The notes beneath the pieces are model-generated. The model saw only the letters and a list, made by a program, of their open reading frames with translations, was not told the origin of the DNA and did not search any database. Positions 60,896 to 64,000 of a stretch of 64,000 nt of DNA are shown piece by piece (the first letter of the stretch is position 1; the number at the start of each line of letters is the position of its first letter). Made by a program: the position numbers and the translations under genes. Source of the stretch: Nectonema munidae (Eukaryota > Nematomorpha > Nectonematoida > Nectonematidae); NCBI GenBank assembly GCA_030549495.1, contig JAUIRK010000142.1, forward strand, positions 62,001-126,000. The letters are read 5' to 3'.

Positions 60896-63800
60896 GAATG
60901 ATAACCTCACAATCCGAGATGACTTAAACCAGAAAAGAGAGTGAAAATTTGGAATGTGTGCATCGAGCACATGCTAAAATGAACGTATAAATTATAAAGC
61001 AAAAGCTTTTATATATAGCGCCAATAAAATAAGTGTTTGTTTGTAATATATTTTATTGTTTGAAGAGAGAGAAATGAAAAACCCGAAAGATTACAAAGAA
61101 ACACGCAGTAATGATATTGTGTGTCAACATATGGTGTTGGTGCTAGACATATGGAAAAGAAATGTCCAAAAGCAAAAATTTATAACAATTGAAAGATTTA
61201 GAACGTGAAAACTAAAGAGCTTCATGTGAAAAAAATTAAACTTTTGTTAATTAAAATGTTCGATCTAATAAGGAAAAAAGTTGGAATCAAAATGAGAGAA
61301 ATAAAGCATTTAGGTTAGCGAGAACGTATGAGAATAACCAAATAGGAGAAAGAATGGCAAATAAGCGACAGTAGTGAGAGCTGTGGTGAGGGATTTTGCA
61401 GGATCGCGAGCGATTACGAAGGCAAAGGGAAAGTCTATTGCGACTAGTGAAATGTGCATGTAGAGTGGAGGAAGATGCGGCACTCTTTTTAGGGCTTTTC
61501 ATCTCAATCAGCTGGGCAAAATTTCTCAGATGACGGCAGCTTTATACGCCACCCCTGCTTTTCTTAGATCTTGGCTATTTTTAGTGTGTTGTATCCACTT
61601 TTAGTTCTATTTTGTCTTTTTGCAAATCTATTTCGTATTTTTGACATTTTATTTTGTCTTTTTGCAAATCTATCTGAATTTAATTTTTTGCTTTTCTTGT
61701 GTTTATATTCTTTTGACACATGCCATTTCTATTTAAACTTTTTTTTTTAATATTTTAACATTATTTTTAGTTCAAATTTTCTAAATTTTTGACGAGGAAT
61801 TAGCAATTAATACAAATTTTTATTATTTTTCATTTACTTTCTAAATTATTAAATTTCCCATTTTAACTTCTTTTTAGGTCAAAAAATGATTCAAATATGA
61901 CAGCTCATGTCAAAATTAACATTTTTATTGAAATACTTATCACACTTTTTTACATATACATATATATATACCTGTTTTCATTATGCTGAATTTAGTCGTG
62001 ATGTTCATTTTTTATGAAAAGCAATCAAACCTGCCTAAGAATGCTTTCAATATGAAAATTCATTATCACAAAAAATATTTTACTCTGTAATATTTTACTA
62101 TTATATTACCCGATAAATTAACAATGCTTTAAATGATGAATTTATTGTTTACACATGTTTTTGTAGCAAAACAGTCTTTCAAATTTGTCTACTGTGCTGT
62201 TTTTACAATGTTTTGGACTAAAGAAGAGCGACCAAACTTTTTCCTCTCTGCTTTCTTCACCACTAGAATCAGAGTGATTTTTTGAGTCTTCTAGTATTTT
62301 TTGAGCCTTATGTCTTCATCGTTCAATAAAGGAGCTGTCTTCTTCACATTGCTATCAACATTCAACAATTTATCAACTGACAGGTGACTGCTGGCTAGTA
62401 TAAGGAATTTGCAAAGTATCAGCCAGTGAATTTAAACCACTTTGCAATTCTTGTATGATAGAGACTTTTTTGAATTTATAATCTCCGTTTGTGATGAAGA
62501 ACGTAAAATGGAAGGGGGACGCCAGCAATTGTAGATAGTGGCATTCAGGGTTAAGGGTTAGTATTATAATAATATTATTTATATTACAGTGTTTACTAAA
62601 ATTCTGGAGTCGATTCTTTAAGCATTAAAAAATAAGTTAATAAAAAGTTGGTCTTTGTGGAGAGTGCTGCCTTCTTTAGTCAAAGTGGGAAGCGAAGAGT
62701 TGTTCTTGGATTAGCGACGTTTTTAAGCATTTGCACTCGGAGCGCGCGATATCTTCCTTCCGACCAGGGTTGTGCAGTCACGAAAATATTTGGCGACTCT
62801 GACTTCGACCCCACTTTTTTATAACTTTGCGATTTTGACTTTAAAAAGTTATAATTATGCAACACCAATTACTCTGTTTCAAGCAGTATAAATCTTCAAA
62901 AAGTCTGATGACATGTACGATGATAGTTCAAGGTCGTTTGTGAATGCTAATTTTAGACAGTCTTTGAAAGATTTCTTGAATTTTAGACATTTCTTCTTTG
63001 TGATGCAGGCAAAAAGTGTTATCTATTTTCTTCAACATAATTTATTAAAAGGTTCTATTGTTTGTATTTGTAGTTTGGTGTCTTTCTTGCTTTGTCTTCA
63101 AAACGATTTTCAATTTATTGATTATAAACTTTTTATCAAAGACAAAAGAATAAAAAGAAATCTACTCATAAACTGAGTTTTGCTCGTTTACAGGCTAATT
63201 TTAACATAAAATAAAAAAGGTGAGTCTTTGATTTTATTCATTTTTCAGTCTTTTTCTAGGAGCTGCAAAAATACAAGGCTTGGACACAAATGATGAACAT
63301 TTTTATGTTGTGTTTTTGTAACGTTGCACACTAAAAAGAGTGTCTATTAATCTAGCATATATGAATATAACTATTTATGAAATCGGAGTTGGAGTAAAAG
63401 TTAACTAGTATAGTAAAGTTTATACTAACTATTTTTAGTAAAGTTTCCACTATATATAAAATCCACAACTCTGATTCCGACTCGATAAACCCTGAGCTCC
63501 AAGTTGATTTAATCGTTTCCAAAGCAGAGCGGAAAGAGCAACTTTTAAAGGATACTCGTTTTAAGGATGATTTATTGTAATCAGCCGTAATGGGCTTTGA
63601 AACTTTAATGATCCATATGTGTGAAGTCGTTTTTGGCGTAAAGGACAACATTACTAAGGAAAGTACGTACAAATATTTTGTGCCTAAACTTGATGGATTA
63701 TTGAGGCATATATATATAAGATGGATTATTGAGGGAATATAACTTTGGAGCTAAAAATGAATAGACAGAGGGATGCTGAGGTAGACGGTTTACCGAGGGA

Positions 63801-64000
63801 AAATACAAAGAAAAATTAAGAAAATCTGAAGAGTGACGCAAATTCAGAGCACGCATTTTTGAGGTTTCACTGTACTTATAAAAAGTTTTCTACACATATA
63901 TCCCATTTTTAAGTATGCATAATTTAGTGAGGATGCTCATTTTTGTGAAAATCAATTAAACGTGTCAAAAAAATCGATCAAATCTGCCAATCAATGTCAA
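60896..64000. other. Intergenic AT-rich sequence
   Basis: No gene supported. Frames at 61502-61287 (-), 62868-62680 (-), 62913-63176 (+) and 63672-63352 (-) have no recognisable features. Single units related to the 35.3-kb tandem array lie at about 61980-62035 and at 63906 to the end of the window. Confidence 0.5.

Noticed and set aside
62680-62868. MLKNVANPRTTLRFPL as a mitochondrial presequence exon of UQCRC2
   Set aside because: No in-frame GT donor follows it, and the nearer exon at 59896-59930 joins in frame.

Overview
This window is animal nuclear DNA: AT-rich and dense in transposons, with two intron-rich protein genes. Their exons are clearly richer in G+C than the introns, splice sites are GT-AG, and introns range from about 50 bp to 5 kb. 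Short introns, the wording of the kinase (VKDYH.RPY....LLKH, as I recall it from Drosophila misshapen) and the transposon set fit an invertebrate, probably a protostome. I cannot name the species.

Gene 1 (+, 6370-33680) is a complete MAP4K4/TNIK/MINK/misshapen-type Ste20 kinase. Nineteen coding exons join in frame to 1085 codons. It has an N-terminal kinase domain, a short proline-rich linker that lacks the long coiled coil of the family, and a C-terminal CNH (citron homology) domain. Its introns hold a homopolymer tract, a MULE with FLYWCH finger, an RTE-like LINE, a 32-bp minisatellite that runs into a splice acceptor, a hAT remnant, a piggyBac element and SINE-like copies.

Gene 2 (-, 59930-44867) is a complete UQCRC2 gene (core protein 2 of mitochondrial complex III). 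Twelve exons give 435 codons. A 4.7-5.1 kb intron and a 2.7 kb intron carry copies of a dispersed repeat in inverted orientation. The 2.7 kb intron also holds, on the opposite strand, a small promoter-ORF-polyA arrangement (51515-52001) that could be an undescribed nested gene.

Other regions: 1-3.7 kb is most of a LINE with endonuclease, RT and RNase H; 4.5-5.2 kb is the 3' end of a Penelope-like element with a GIY-YIG domain. Between the genes (34-44.8 kb) lie a four-unit ~125-bp tandem array, an old RT/RNase H retroelement fossil, an unclassified transposon-like gene, a LINE inserted into another LINE with a perfect 16-bp target duplication, a further RTE-like LINE piece and a 164-bp MITE. 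Beyond 60 kb only a LINE fragment and scattered repeats are seen. The two host genes are convergent (3' ends facing each other) and functionally unrelated.
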